The notes beneath the pieces are model-generated. The model was given only the letters and a program-made list of their open reading frames with translations. It was not told the DNA's origin and ran no database searches. The position numbers and the translations under genes are program-made. Below, in pieces: positions 37,491-49,153 of a stretch of 64,000 nucleotides of DNA. The stretch comes from Boswellia sacra. Its lineage: Eukaryota; Streptophyta; Magnoliopsida; Sapindales; Burseraceae. The stretch lies in assembly GCA_013180625.2 (NCBI GenBank), contig SNVD02013945.1, positions 22,254 through 86,253 of the forward strand, written 5' to 3'. Each line of letters begins with the position of its first letter. Position 1 is the stretch's first letter.

Positions 37491-40400
37491 ATGGCATCAG
37501 AGGTGACGGTGACTGAGGAGTCACGTGGGCGTGAAACCGCCCCCACCGCCAGCAAGAAGCCCCGTGGCCAAGAGAAATCTCGTGATGTGGTGAGCGCTTT
37601 AGAGACTCGGTTATTCAAGGTGGAGCTAGCCATGGCCGATACGCTAGAGAGGCTAGATAGGCTAGAGCAAGGCATGGAACAAGGCATGGAGGAGCTCAAT
37701 GGCAAGGTAGAAAGCCAAGGTAATGAGTTCAAGGAATTCATGCAAAGATCCGAGGCCGCCACCGAAGCGCTATGCCAAGAGATGCATGCCTTCCAAGCAA
37801 GGGTGTTGGAGGTCTTGGCTAAGGTCGAAACTCGGATGGACGGGTTAAGTAAGGGGTTGGAAGACACAAAGGCTGAGGTGGCCTTGTGCAAAAAGTCGGT
37901 GGCTAGTGGCGCTGCGGTAGTGCCACCTACGCTCGTTATTCCAAGGGCTGAAGCACCTAAGCCCAAGGAATACTCGAGGAAGAGGGACGCCAAGGAGTTG
38001 GACAACTTCCTATGGCATATGGAGTGCTACTTCGATGCCCTAAACTTGCTTGATGAGAAAAGTAGGGTAAACACTGCTACGCTTTACCTTACCGATCTCG
38101 CGGCAAGTTGGTGGCGTCGCAAGTATGCGGAAGTGCAGGCTGGAACTTGTGTCATTAACATATGGGATGACTTGAAGAAGGAGTTGAAGCGCCAATTCTA
38201 TCCGGAGAATGTGGCGCATGAGGCGCGAAAAAGGATGAAGGAATTGAGGCACACCCGCTCAATTGTGGAGTATGTCAAAGCGTTCTCTGCACTCATGTTA
38301 CAAATTGACAACATGAGCGAGGATGATCTCCTTTTCAACTTTATGGATGGCCTCCAACTGTGGGCTTCTCAAGAGTTGCAGCGGCGTGGCGTGAAGGATA
38401 TCTCATCCGCGCTAACCATTGCGGAAACCTTGACGGAGTATTGACGAGCGGAGTCCTCCAAGCACTCCAAGACCCATCATGGTAAGGGTGGGGGAGCAAA
38501 AAGCTCCCAACCTTCGCAAAAAGAAGGGAAAGGTAAACCACCTAAGGGCAAGGAGTGGAGGAAGGAACCAAAGAAGGAGACCCAACCAAGGATGAATTGC
38601 TTCTTGTGCGATGGTCCGCATTGGGCAAGGGATTGTCCCAAGCGAAAGTCGCTCAATGCCATGCTTGATGAGCAGAAGACCCAAGAACAAGGGCAGATGG
38701 GTAGCCTCCAAATCCTTAATGCCTTGAATGCCAATCCCACTCCAGCCAAACCGTATGATAGGTCCCTTATGTATGTTGAAGCGAGCATCAATAGGAAGAA
38801 AACGCTTGTGTTGGTGGATACGGGCGCTTCCCACAACTTCATTAGGAAGGAAGAGGCAGAACGGCTAGGCCTCAAGGTAGACAAAGAGCACGGATGGTTG
38901 AAGACAGTAAACTCCGAGGCAAAACCGCTTCTAGGAGTAGCGCGCCAAGTGGAGACCCGTCTAGGCACTTGGAGCGGCAAGGTAAACTTCTCTGTCATCC
39001 CCTTAGATGATTTTAATGTTGTTTTAGGGATGGAGTTCCTTCGCCAATGCAATGTAGTGCCACTTCCTTGGCTCAACACTGTGTGCATCCTCGAGGGAGG
39101 ACCATGCATGGTGCCTACTATGGCGAAGCCATCTTCCCATCCCAATCTTCTCTCCGCCATGCAACTTTGTAAGGGAGTGAAACGTGGGGAAGAAACTTAT
39201 TTGGCAACAATACGGGAGATGGATGAAGAGGGGGACACTTTGGGAGAGGGTGTTCCACAAGAGGTTGTGAAGGTCTTTGAAGAGTTCAAGGATGTGATGC
39301 CTCCGGAGTTATGTAAGAGACTCCCACCTAGGAGGGAGGTGGATCATCGAATTGATCTAGAACCAGGGGCGCAACCACCCGCCAAGGCACCCTATCGAAT
39401 GTCGCTACCCGAGTTAGAGGAGCTGCGGTGACAACTAAAAGAGTTATTGGATGCTGGGTATATTCGACCGTCCAAAGCACCGTATGGAGCACCAGTGTTG
39501 TTTCAATGGAAGCACGATGGATCGCTTCGATTATGCATCGACTATTGAGCACTCAACAAGGTAACAATAAAAAACAAATACCCCATTCCTTTGATTGCAT
39601 ATTTATTTGATCAATCAGGACACGCTAGATACTTCTCCAAGTTAGACTTGAGGTCCGGATATTATCAAGTGCGGATTGCGGAAGGTGATGACCCAAAGAC
39701 TACATGTGTAACACGCTATGGCGCATACGAGTTTCTTGTCATGCCCTTTGGCCTCACCAACGCACCAGCAACGTTTTGCACTCTCATGAATCGGATCTTC
39801 CATCCATACTTGGATCGATTCGTGATAGTATACTTGGATGATATAGTTGTATATAGCCACACGCTTGAAGAACATGTGCAACACCTTCGGATAGTTTTTC
39901 AATTGTTGCGTGAAAATGAACTCTATGTCAAGAGGGAGAAGTGCTCATTTGCCAAACGCGAGGTGGACTTCCTTGGTCACAGAATACGAGATGGCAAACT
40001 TATCATGGACCAAGGAAAGGTGCGTGCCATTATAGAATGGAAGCCGCCTACGAAAGTTTCTGAGTTGAGATCTTTTCTTGGATTGGTAAATTACTATAGG
40101 CGGTTCATACCGGGGTATTCAGCAAAAGCATCTCCGCTTACTGACTTATTGAAGAAGAACCAAAGTTGGGAGTAGACAGATGAGTGCCAACAAGCATTTG
40201 AAGCACTAAAAGATGCGGTGATGAAAGAACCTGTTCTTGCGCTTCCGGATTACAACGTGCCATTTGAGGTACTTTCGGATGCCTCCGACTTCGCCATTGG
40301 TGGCGTGTTAATGCAAAACGGGCATCCAATTGCTTTTGAGAGTCGAAAGCTAAATGACACAGAGCGGCGCTACACGGTGCAAGAAAAAGAAATGACTGTC

Positions 40401-42113
40401 GTCATCCACTGCTTGCGTACTTGGAGACATTACTTGTTGGGATCCAAGTTTGTGATAAAGACGGACAATGTGGCTATAAGTTATTTTCAAAGCCAAAAGA
40501 AACTAAGTCAAAAGCAAGCAAGGTGGCAAGACTTCTTGGCGGAATTCGACTACGTCTTGGAGTACAAACCAGGACGAGCCAACGTCGTGGCGGATGCGCT
40601 AAGTAGGAAGGCCGAGTTAGCTGCTTTAAGCAAGATCCAAGAAGAGGTTCTTGGCCTCGTCAAGCAAGGTATGTCCCATGGCCCTTTGGCTCAACAGTTA
40701 ATTTCCTTAGCACGTGAAGGGAAAACCAAAAGGTTTTGGGAGGAAGGTGGCCTTCTCTACACAAAAGGACGCAGAATCTATGTTCCTTGATGGGGAAACT
40801 TGAGAAGAAACCTCATCAAAGAATGCCACGACACTTGATGGGCTGGTCACCCGGGACAAAGGCGTACACGAGCATTACTTGAGGCGGTGTATTATTGGCC
40901 TCAAATGCGGCAAGACATAGAGCAGTTTGTGAAGACTTGCCTTGTTTGCCAACAAGACAAGATTGAGAACCAAAGTCCTGCAGGATTATTGGAGCCTTTA
41001 CCTACGCCCACACGACCATGGGAAAGTCTTACCATGGATTTCATTGTTGGACTTCCTAAATCCGAAGGTTGTGTCATGATCATCATGGTGGTGGATCGGT
41101 TTTCCAAATATGCAACCTTCATCCCGGCTCACAAAGATTGCACGGCCGAAGAAACCGCCAAGTTATTCTTCAAGAATGTGGTGAAGTATTGGGGGTTGCC
41201 TAAGACAATCGTAAGTGATCGAGATCCGCAGTTCACTGGAAAGTTTTGGACCGAGTTGTTCAAACTCATGGGATCCACACTCCACTTCTCTACGAGCTTT
41301 CATCCACAAACAGATGGGCAAACTGAGAGGGTGAATGCGCTCTTGGAGCTATACTTGCGGCACTTTGTGAGTGCTAACCAAGAGGATTGGGTCAAGTTAC
41401 TAGATGTGGCGCAGTTCTCATACAACTTGCAGAGGAGTGAGTCTACCAATCGAAGTCCATTCGAGTTGGCAACAGGTCAACAACCTCTCACACCACATAC
41501 GCTGGAGGCACGCTACACAGGAAGGAGTCCTTCTGCCTTCAAGGTTGCTAAGAGTTGGCACGAGCAAGCAGATATTGCGAGGGCTTACTTGGACAAGGCA
41601 ACCAAGAAGATGAAGAAGTGGGCGGACACCAAGCGACGACGTGTGGAGTACAACGTTGGTGACTTGGTGTTCATCAATATACTCCCCCAACAACACAAGT
41701 GGACGCGGTCAGTACACAAGGGACTTGTGTGGAGATATGAGGGGCCATTCCCAATCATAAAGAAGGTGGGTCCTGTAGCCTACAAGGTCGAATTACCTTA
41801 AAGACTTAGGCTCCATCCTATCTTTCATGTGAGTTGCTTAAAACCATTTCATGAAGACAAGGGAGATGCTTCAAGAAACGAGCCTAAGAGGATACCCATT
41901 GGCACTACCGTCTCCTACGACAAGGAGGTTGATCACATCATGGTAGAAAGAGTGCTACGACGACAAGGCTATCCTCCAAGTCGTGAGTATTTGGTAAGAT
42001 GGAAGGGACTCCCTGATACAGAGGTCAGTTAGGAACCAGAAGAGTCCTTGTGGCAATTTGAAGACAAGATACGTGAGTTTCGCAAAGACGCGACGAGGGC
42101 GTCGCGAGCTTAG
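37491..42113 (+). pseudogene. Chromovirus gag-pol, one frame with eight nonsense codons
   Basis: The frame from ATG 37491 to TAG 42111-42113 spans 1,540 codons plus the stop. Order: gag with a coiled-coil-like N-terminus and capsid words ASWWRRKY, LKRQFYP; knuckle CFLCDGPHWARDCPK (38598); protease VDTGASHNF (38812); reverse transcriptase with YLDDI (39831-39845); RNase H (LSDASDFAIGG, DALSRKAE); integrase with HHCC, MDFIVGLP, SDRDPQF and GQTERVNA; chromodomain (REYLVRWKGLPDTEVS).

Stops at 38442, 39429, 39546, 40173, 40788, 40836, 41799 and 42030 all lie in this single frame, and there is no frameshift. Five fit CGA to TGA, one fits CAA to TAA and two fit TGG to TAG. The last stop replaces a chromodomain tryptophan. 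Confidence 0.93.
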
Positions 42114-42124
42114 GTGGGGGAGGA
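42111..42124 (+). other. Chromovirus polypurine tract
   Basis: TAGGTGGGGGAGGA runs directly up to the right LTR (TGTCACG) and overlaps the gag-pol stop codon. Confidence 0.8.
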
Positions 42125-42866
42125 TGTCACGCCCCGCACGCATGCGCCCAAAAATTGCTCGGATGACCCCCAAGGAGTTAGAATTTTGGGTAAGTGTTAT
42201 AGTGTTTCGACATTCTTATAACAAGAGTAATTCAATGGCGCATAAATTGGGCGTGACGTTCCAGAAGTTTCTATAAGGTTCTAGAACGTTCCAGAATGTT
42301 TCGGACACTTCTAGAATACTCCGGAAGGCTCTAGAAAGCTCTGGAAGCGTACAGAAAACATGAGAAGGCCCTAGAAGACCCTAGAAGACTCCGGAAGGTT
42401 TTGGAAGGTAGAAGAGCATGGAAGACTACGGAAGCTTCTAGAAGACCGTGGAGTTCTCTAGTATCTGGGGTTCTCTAGATATTTCTTAAGTGTTGTAGAT
42501 ATTTCTAGGTCACTAGATAAGCATTGTAAAATATCTTAGGATACTTCTAGAGTGTAAATAGAGTGTAGACAAGTGGCGCATTAATAGCCACACGTTGAGG
42601 AGGTGCTCCTCTATAAATAGGGGTGAGCACCCATTTGTAAACAACAAGTCCTCTCCTTGAGAGTTTCACCAACACACTTCCTTACACATCTCTCTTGTAC
42701 AATTGCCTTATAAAGTAATAACACTTATACATTTTCTAACTCTCTCTTGCTTCCTTTGATCTTGCTTGGCATTGACAAGGGTTCGAAGGCTTACTTAGGT
42801 GCAAGTTCGGGTCATTGAGCGCTTAAGGCCGCACGGTCTAAGCGGTGAAACAATAAGGCTGTGACA
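42125..42866 (+). repeat. 3' LTR of the chromovirus
   Basis: 742 bp, same ends as the left LTR. The GAA/TTC array is at 42258-42407 with its own scattered substitutions in the same unbroken phase. TTTG follows at 42867-42870. Confidence 0.93.
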
Positions 42867-42870
42867 TTTG

Positions 42871-43996
42871 TCTGGACGCATTGGAAAAATAATTTTAAAT
42901 CCATTTATATTTTCTTTTCAAATCAGGCCCCCATGTTTTTGAAAATGTCTTCCACAGACCTGATGTTTCGCCAATTCTCAGAACCCCGAGCGAATACAGG
43001 TTGACTGACAAGTTTGCTATGTTACTTTTGCATATAATAGAAGTAACGGAATATCAACTAAAAGTTATGGAAATCAAAATCAAATGAAAAAATCAACTAA
43101 TAGTATAAATTTTCGAAAAAATAAATACATTTTTTATTATTATTTAACAATTATGAAAATTTATGTTTAATCTAAACTTTAAAAAATACATACATTTATC
43201 AAAATTATTTGTACTTAATATAAACTAAAAATACAAAATATATATTCGAAAATCAATTAAAAAATGACAGTCAAATTAAAAAAAGTTAATAATACGATTT
43301 TTAAATTTTTTTTAATATAATTTATAGAGTTAAAAAAGGATTTAATCAATCCTTATATCATGTGTAGGCAGGGGCGCCATCGTCATTATCTCATGTAATT
43401 CAAGAGGATGTCGAGGACTCTTGAGCAGCAGATAGAGTTGCAAAAGGATTCCGAATGTGTGAAGCTCGATTTTCTTTAGTGAGTAAACAAGTAGCAACAT
43501 TGCATAATGTGGAAATAGCATTAGCGTAGTGCAGTGGAAAGTGAAAATGGATCCACCGAGATAACAAAATATAAATGTGAATATGTGTCACGTGAAAGTG
43601 TGTGTGCTGGGACGCGCTAGCTAAGCATGCAGCTAGCATTTAGCCGGAGTATTTGTGAGAATTGGACTCATAATTAAGCATGCATGCACCTAAGGGATGG
43701 AGCAGTATGATGCAGAATAATGCAATGACATGATATATAACATTTTAACAAATGGCATTATGATGTGGTACTTATGGTCAAAATCATGGGCTGAAACCAG
43801 AGAAAATTCAAAAAAACACCTAAAATGTAAGTATAAGTTACAAAATTAATCTTATCCCCAAAAATTTGTACATTATCACTTTCTTTCGAAGGTCGGACAC
43901 TATCAAATATTATTAGATAATATTGGATACTGTTTGACATACTAGTCGGATATACCCGTTGAATGCTATTAGATGTTAAATAAGGTCATAACATAT
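42871..43996. other. End of duplication copy B, then AT-rich intergenic DNA
   Basis: Up to about 43050 the sequence matches 27820-27990 (words CCCCCATGTTTTT, CCTGATGTTTC, TTCTCAGAACCCC). The rest shows no recognisable gene or element. Confidence 0.55.
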
Positions 43997-44001
43997 AAAT
44001 T

Positions 44002-45415
44002 TGATAGGTGTCTATTTATATATCATTTTCATATTAATTCGTCCATGTTTTTTTACTATATTCCTTGGTACTTTTATGTTTTTGTGTGGTTTTGATATTT
44101 GTAGGAGTTTTGGAGTAACTTGCACAAAAATGGAGTAAAACCCTTCATTTTCACCTCTGCTAGTCAACCATCTTCTCGGATTTAATTGTATTGATATACA
44201 ATGAACCGGATAACATGTTATATACCGTTGGAAAGCTCTCGAAGTCTATTTTCTAGATAAATTTACGGTTCATAAATCCATTCAGTGTACCGAAAGTTAT
44301 AATCAAAACAGTGTGAGAAGTGTAGAAATGTAATTCCACAAATCACTGTAGCATGTATAATACGGGGGCACTGTAGCAGGTTACTGTAGCAGAGTATATA
44401 AACACATTTTAGAGTTTTATTTTCATGACTTAAAGAGGGGAGAACGTGGTAGAGGCTGCAACTCTGGATTTCTTTCATTTCTTGGAGTTCTTGGAGGAGA
44501 AAGAAAGCTTGGAAAGAGGAAGAAGTACAATTCAAAGAGATTTACATCAAAATTGCTAAGTTTTTCCCTTCCCTTTCATTTTCTGGAATGTCTCCATGTT
44601 GTATTGTATTTACCACGTTCTTAAACATGTGTAACTGAATCTGAATTGGTTGAGGGTGATTTCAAAGCCCTTGATATGGTTTTTGTGAGTTGATTGTGTA
44701 AGAAGTTGTTATCCAATTCTCTAATTGAAGTTGCTTGTATTTTCCCATATCTAATGCTTATGATTGCTTGCTGATTGTATTTGGAATGGCCAACTGAATA
44801 TAATCTGGTTGTTGTCTATTGCTAGAGTAGAAATCTTGATCCGTAATTGTCTTGAATTTCTAATCTTTAGTGGCAAAATTGTGATCAGATATTGCAATTG
44901 GAGAATACAACCTAAGTTAAATAATCCGAACTTGTGTGTTTATTGCTTAGATCAACCTATCTTTCTTATCATAATGCATCCATTGAATGAAATTTAGAGA
45001 GCTTGTTCTAGGTTGTTTAATGGATAGAGATTAAATAAAGAGCCTGTTTTATTTAACAACAAAGTAAGGAAAGATTGGGATAACAGAGCTTGTTGTTATC
45101 TACGGTTGATAATTTCAATGGTGTAATTGGATGACAATTCTATGATTAATTCGCAAATCCATATCTTGTGGCAGATAATGATCCCTTAACCAGATTTCCG
45201 TCAGTGATTAATTCTCACTTCAATTAAGTTAGCATTGTGTTATTCTTTATTTGCATTAATATTTCATCTAGTTAATCAATCAACAAAACCCCCCATTTAT
45301 TCTGTTTTCGCTTTCGAATAATAAATTTAATTAGAATCAATCCCCGTGGGAACGATATCTTACTCATCACTTTATTACTTGTGCAACTAGTATACTTGCT
45401 GTTTCGAACGCATCA
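44002..45415 (+). mobile_element. Solo LTR, Athila-like family
   Basis: 1,414 bp from TGATAGGTGTC to CGAACGCATCA with the 5-bp TSD AAATT at 43997-44001 and 45416-45420. It matches the LTRs of the element at 60123. A TATA box (AGTATATAAAC, 44393-44403) follows three copies of CTGTAGCA within about 50 bp. A 75-78-codon open frame (44764-44997) recurs in every copy, but I see no evidence that it is a gene. Confidence 0.95.
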
Positions 45416-45649
45416 AAATTTTAGGGACATAATCATTTATCAATAAGCCTCTAATTTGAGACAATTTTTTAAATTTCCCTTGAAACGATGGGGAATTGAA
45501 GGTTAGAACATTTGAGGGGTTTTCTAACATAGTAAAAGGCACGATTGAATTTGCTCAAATGCTAAATAGGAAACACAAAACCAATGACTACAAAACACAA
45601 GAATCATAGGTTTTTTCATACTAAACAAGACAATTTGAGAAAGAAATAA

Positions 45650-46361
45650 GGATGTGTTTGGGAGTAGGGACTAGACTGGACTGTGATTGAGATTCGAACT
45701 AGACTATATAATACTATATTATGTTTGGTGTAATATAGGACCAGACTATATAATACTGTCAAATGTTTGGTGCAATAGGGGACTGGACCATTAACATAGA
45801 TAACAATTTTTAACAAAATAATTAAAAAAAACTAATTTCATGTTTATTCATTTTGAATTTGAATAAAAATTAAATATTAAACATTTGTTGATATTTCTAT
45901 ATAAATAATAATATAAAATATGTTTTATACTAAAATTAATTATAATATAAATTTAAATATAATTAAATATTATAATTTATTAATATTTCGTATTTAAGTA
46001 TTATTAGATTATATTTATTTTATATTATTAAATTAATATTTATTTTTATATTCATGTTGTATAAAAATAAATATTAATTTAATAAAACAATCAAAACTGA
46101 TTTTTAGATATTTAAATATAATTAAAAAGTATTACATTATATTATATATATTATTTTATTTATTTTAATTTTAATTTAAAAAAAAAGGTTGTCCTATAGT
46201 CCCATGCTACAAGATGAGACTGATAATCCCATTAAAAGGGCGTATAGAAAAGGAAACTAAGACTAAGCTTGGACTATCAGTCCAATCCAAGATCTGAGCC
46301 AAACATGGGATAGGACTAAGATTAGTCCAATTCCATGCCTGGCTCCTTCCCAAACGTGATC
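45650..46361. mobile_element. Harbinger-like MITE with TAA target duplication
   Basis: 712 bp. Ends GGATGTGTTTGGGAGTAGG and, read inward from the right, AGATCACGTTTGGGAAGGAG, flanked by TAA at 45647-45649 and 46362-46364. Comparison with GSTU copy 2's 3' flank (GAGATTTAAAAGTTTT at about 20816) shows a clean insertion. AT-rich interior, no coding region. Confidence 0.75.
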
Positions 46362-46365
46362 TAAA

Positions 46366-46803
46366 AGTTCATTTTAACTAATTCCAAGTTCCTTCCTAAG
46401 CCCCGTTGCATAGTCATAAACCTTGTGAGGATGAGGTAGTGACTTGGAAACACTCTCCTCTCAAGATTTAGCGCCTCATTTGATACTCCCTTTTGGACTA
46501 TATGTTTGAATGGGAAAGACTTGGACCAAGAGGCCCCAATTCCATGCAACCCTCGGTCCAACCAATAAACTTGGGGCACTCAGCTTCAATGCTAAAATTC
46601 ACAAAGGTCTCATCTGTGTAAAACCAACTTGTGAAGGGAACCAATGCCAGATCTATAAACCCAATTGTCTCTCCACCAAAGAAGTGCTTTTCTCCAAGCT
46701 TTTTTTCAATGACCCTCATAAACTCTGTCAGCTCTTTCTTTGAGTTCTCTTGATCTTCTCCTCCGCTGTCCAAATCCTCCTCCCAATATCGGGTATCTGC
46801 ATC
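46366..46803 (-). pseudogene. Tau-class GST pseudogene, exon 2 only (copy 3)
   Basis: It encodes exon 2 of a GSTU in pieces: ELTEFMRVIEKKLGEKHFFG, GETIGFIDLALVPFTSWFY, FSIEAECPKFIGW. A segment of about 75 bp (46460-46535) disrupts the part after ...FIGW, and the tail VYDYA-like region near 46400-46440 is in another frame. The acceptor GATGCAG and the start of the intron resemble copy 2, and intron-like similarity reappears near 48200. Exon 1 is not in the window. Non-functional. Confidence 0.85.
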
Positions 46804-46855
46804 ATTATAACCCACACGACAATTAGTTTCAGATTACTTATTTGTCAATTTAACT

Positions 46856-47769
46856 CAGTGTCGGCTTAACCCCTAGGCGAGTGAGGCAATTGCCTAGTAC
46901 CCCAAATTTTAATAAGGCTCCAAATGTTTATATTGCATCGTCATGGTTCGAAATTTGAAATTTAATAAGGCCCCAAAAGAATATGTTGTATCATTAAGGT
47001 CTCAAACCTCAAATTCAGGTAAGGTCCCAAATTTTTATTTAAATTCTTGAGGCCCTATATTTTATATAAGCTTACAATGAATTGTGAAATTTTTTTTTCA
47101 AAGATTTTTATATATTATCTAAAATTTTTAAAAAATATTACTACGACAATTTAAATTCAACTAAAAATACAAAGTTAAATAGTTTCCTCAAGTATCTATA
47201 ATGAATTTATGTAAAATATATCTTAAAATTTAAAAAAAATACCAAGATTACAATTGATATATAGTATTTAAAATTATCAAACATTAATATATGAATTAAA
47301 TCCCTTAACTTTATATGCATTATTTATTTATATTATAAACTTATTTTTATAACTCTTAAATATTCAAACTCTTTCATTCTCTTAAGATTACTAACAAAGA
47401 TAATATATCATCTCTGTAAAATTTCAATTTCTATAATTATTTTTATTTTTATTTTTATTAAAATTATTTTATTTATTTATTTACTGTTTAGTTTTAAACA
47501 TGTCTATTAGAAAATATGAACCTAGATAACAAAAAATTATGAAAATATATAGAAAATTAGTTAAACCTTAAAACAAAGCCTCTTGATAAATATGTAAATA
47601 AAACAATAAATTTTGTAATTGAGTAAACAATAATGATAGAATTATGATAAATTTTTTTAAATAAAAAAGTTACCATTTTAGTGAAATTTATTAATTATTT
47701 ATATTCAATATCAAGAAGTCTACTCTATCATTTTCGCCTTAGGCACAAAAAATGCTTGGGCCGACACGA
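46856..47769. mobile_element. hAT-like non-autonomous element in the GST copy 3 intron
   Basis: Ends CAGTGTCGGCTTAA and, read inward from the right, TCGTGTCGGCCCAAG, flanked by the direct repeat ATTTAACT (8 bp; a ninth base also matches) at 46848-46855 and 47770-47777. The left third contains repeated GGCCCCAAA/AAATTT phrases. No transposase. Element class is inferred from the 8-bp duplication and short ends. Confidence 0.65.
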
Positions 47770-47777
47770 ATTTAACT

Positions 47778-48353
47778 ATTATTATAACAAATTTATGTTA
47801 GATTATTTGTACAATGATGAAAATGAACAATGTATAAGTGTTTTTGTTTTCATATTCAGTAGACTTTTTTTTTAATGTAAATTTACCAATGCATTTTAAA
47901 TTAATAATAATCACATATCTTCTAAAAAATATTAAAAAAATAATTGAAAATCAACTATATATTCTTACTGGATTATAAAACAAAAGCACAAAAACAAACA
48001 TACCCTTTTTTTTAATTTTAATAATAAGATATTCTTAGTAAATGAGTGTAAAAAATATTCTAATACTACAATAATCTATAGCTTTTTTTTTTCTTACACG
48101 ATTTTTAAACCGTTGGGTTAAATTATTAATTTATGTGGTTGAGATTCATCTAACATTCATAATAAATATACATATTAGAAATTATAAACACTACATGTGA
48201 TCACAACCATTCCTTAGTGCTATATTCTAGACATGGTGTTTGTTGCCACGTTTCCATGTTGAACCCGAGTTCTAGCCATTCTATCCACAAGTGCCTGCGC
48301 TAATAATTTTATTTGCATATAAAAATTAGTCTATAAATATATTCTTGAATCTA
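47778..48353. other. Residual GST intron and AT-rich DNA
   Basis: No gene. Near 48190-48235 there is similarity to the GSTU copy 2 intron (GTGATCACAACCATT), suggesting the copy 3 intron once extended here. Confidence 0.4.
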
Positions 48354-48361
48354 GGTTCAAG

Positions 48362-49145
48362 TAGGGGTGCACACGGGTTGGGTCGGGTCTTGCCTAACCC
48401 GACACGACCCGATACATGATTGGGTTTGCCATTTTATGCCCGAAATCGGGTTTTCGAAGCATGGGACCCGATATATAACCCGAATGATGAGGTTGGTCGG
48501 GTCCACTCGACACTAGACACTTACTTGTCAAGTCGTATCGGATTCACAACCGACACTTAATATCAGACTATTTTCGAAGACATCGAGTGTCGACTGATTC
48601 ATCTGACACTTGACACTATCCACTCGACACTCGACACTTACATGTCGAGTCGTGTCAGATTCACAACCGACACTCGATATCAGACTATTTTCGAATACAT
48701 CGAGTGTTGGATTCATAATCCGACACTGGACACTATCTACTCGATATGTCGAGTGTGTCGAGTATCGGATAACCATGTATCCGACACGACTCGACATGTA
48801 AGTGTCAAGTGTCGAGTGGATAGTGTTGAGTGTCGGATGAATCAGCCGACACGTGATATCAGTCTATTTTCAAATACATCGAGTGTCGGATGATGAATTC
48901 GACACTTGACACTTACATGTCGAGTAGTGTCGAGCGTATCAAACTCGTAGAGTTTTGTCAAGCGTTTTGACAGGTTACTTGTTTCTTTTGATCGGGTCGG
49001 GTTATATCGGGTTACATGAATTAAACCCGATTGCACAAAACTCGAATTTTAAAACCCGAAATCGGGTTTTTTATTATATTAACCTGCCTGTAACTCGACC
49101 AACCTGACAAAACCCCATCGGGTCGGGTAATTTTGAACACCCCTA
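48362..49145. mobile_element. hAT-type MITE with CGACACTCGA-rich core
   Basis: 784 bp bounded by TAGGGGTGCACACGG and, read inward from the right, TAGGGGTGTTCAAAATTACC, with ACCCGACCCG words on both sides. The 8-bp TSD GGTTCAAG is exact at 48354-48361 and 49146-49153. The core (about 48500-48940) is a patchwork of CGACACTCGACAC, CATGTCGAGTCGTGTC and ATCGAGTGTCGGAT in both directions. No transposase. Confidence 0.9.
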
Positions 49146-49153
49146 GGTTCAAG

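Larger units (their letters stand above)
36682..42866 (+). mobile_element. Full-length chromovirus (Ty3/gypsy with chromodomain)
   Basis: A 6,185-bp element with LTRs of equal length (742 bp, 36682-37423 and 42125-42866), an initiator-Met-type PBS, one gag-pol frame ending in a chromodomain, and a polypurine tract. A hand comparison of the LTRs gives roughly 24 differences without gaps (about 3 percent), mostly transitions, so the insertion is fairly recent. It sits inside duplication copy B and therefore post-dates the duplication. The knuckle CFLCDGPHWARDCPKR suggests the Galadriel group to me, but that is a guess from memory. Confidence 0.93.

Noticed and set aside
38412..39160. Long minus-strand frames opposite the chromovirus protease region
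   Set aside because: Shadow of the real plus-strand gag-pol; no domain on the minus strand.
44764..44997. 75-78-codon open frame (MLADCIWNGQLNIIW...) present in several Athila-like LTRs
   Set aside because: It recurs at 60884-61111 and 63709-63957, and on the minus strand at 7602-7859. Young LTR copies share all sequence, so conservation alone is not evidence of coding. No domain recognised.
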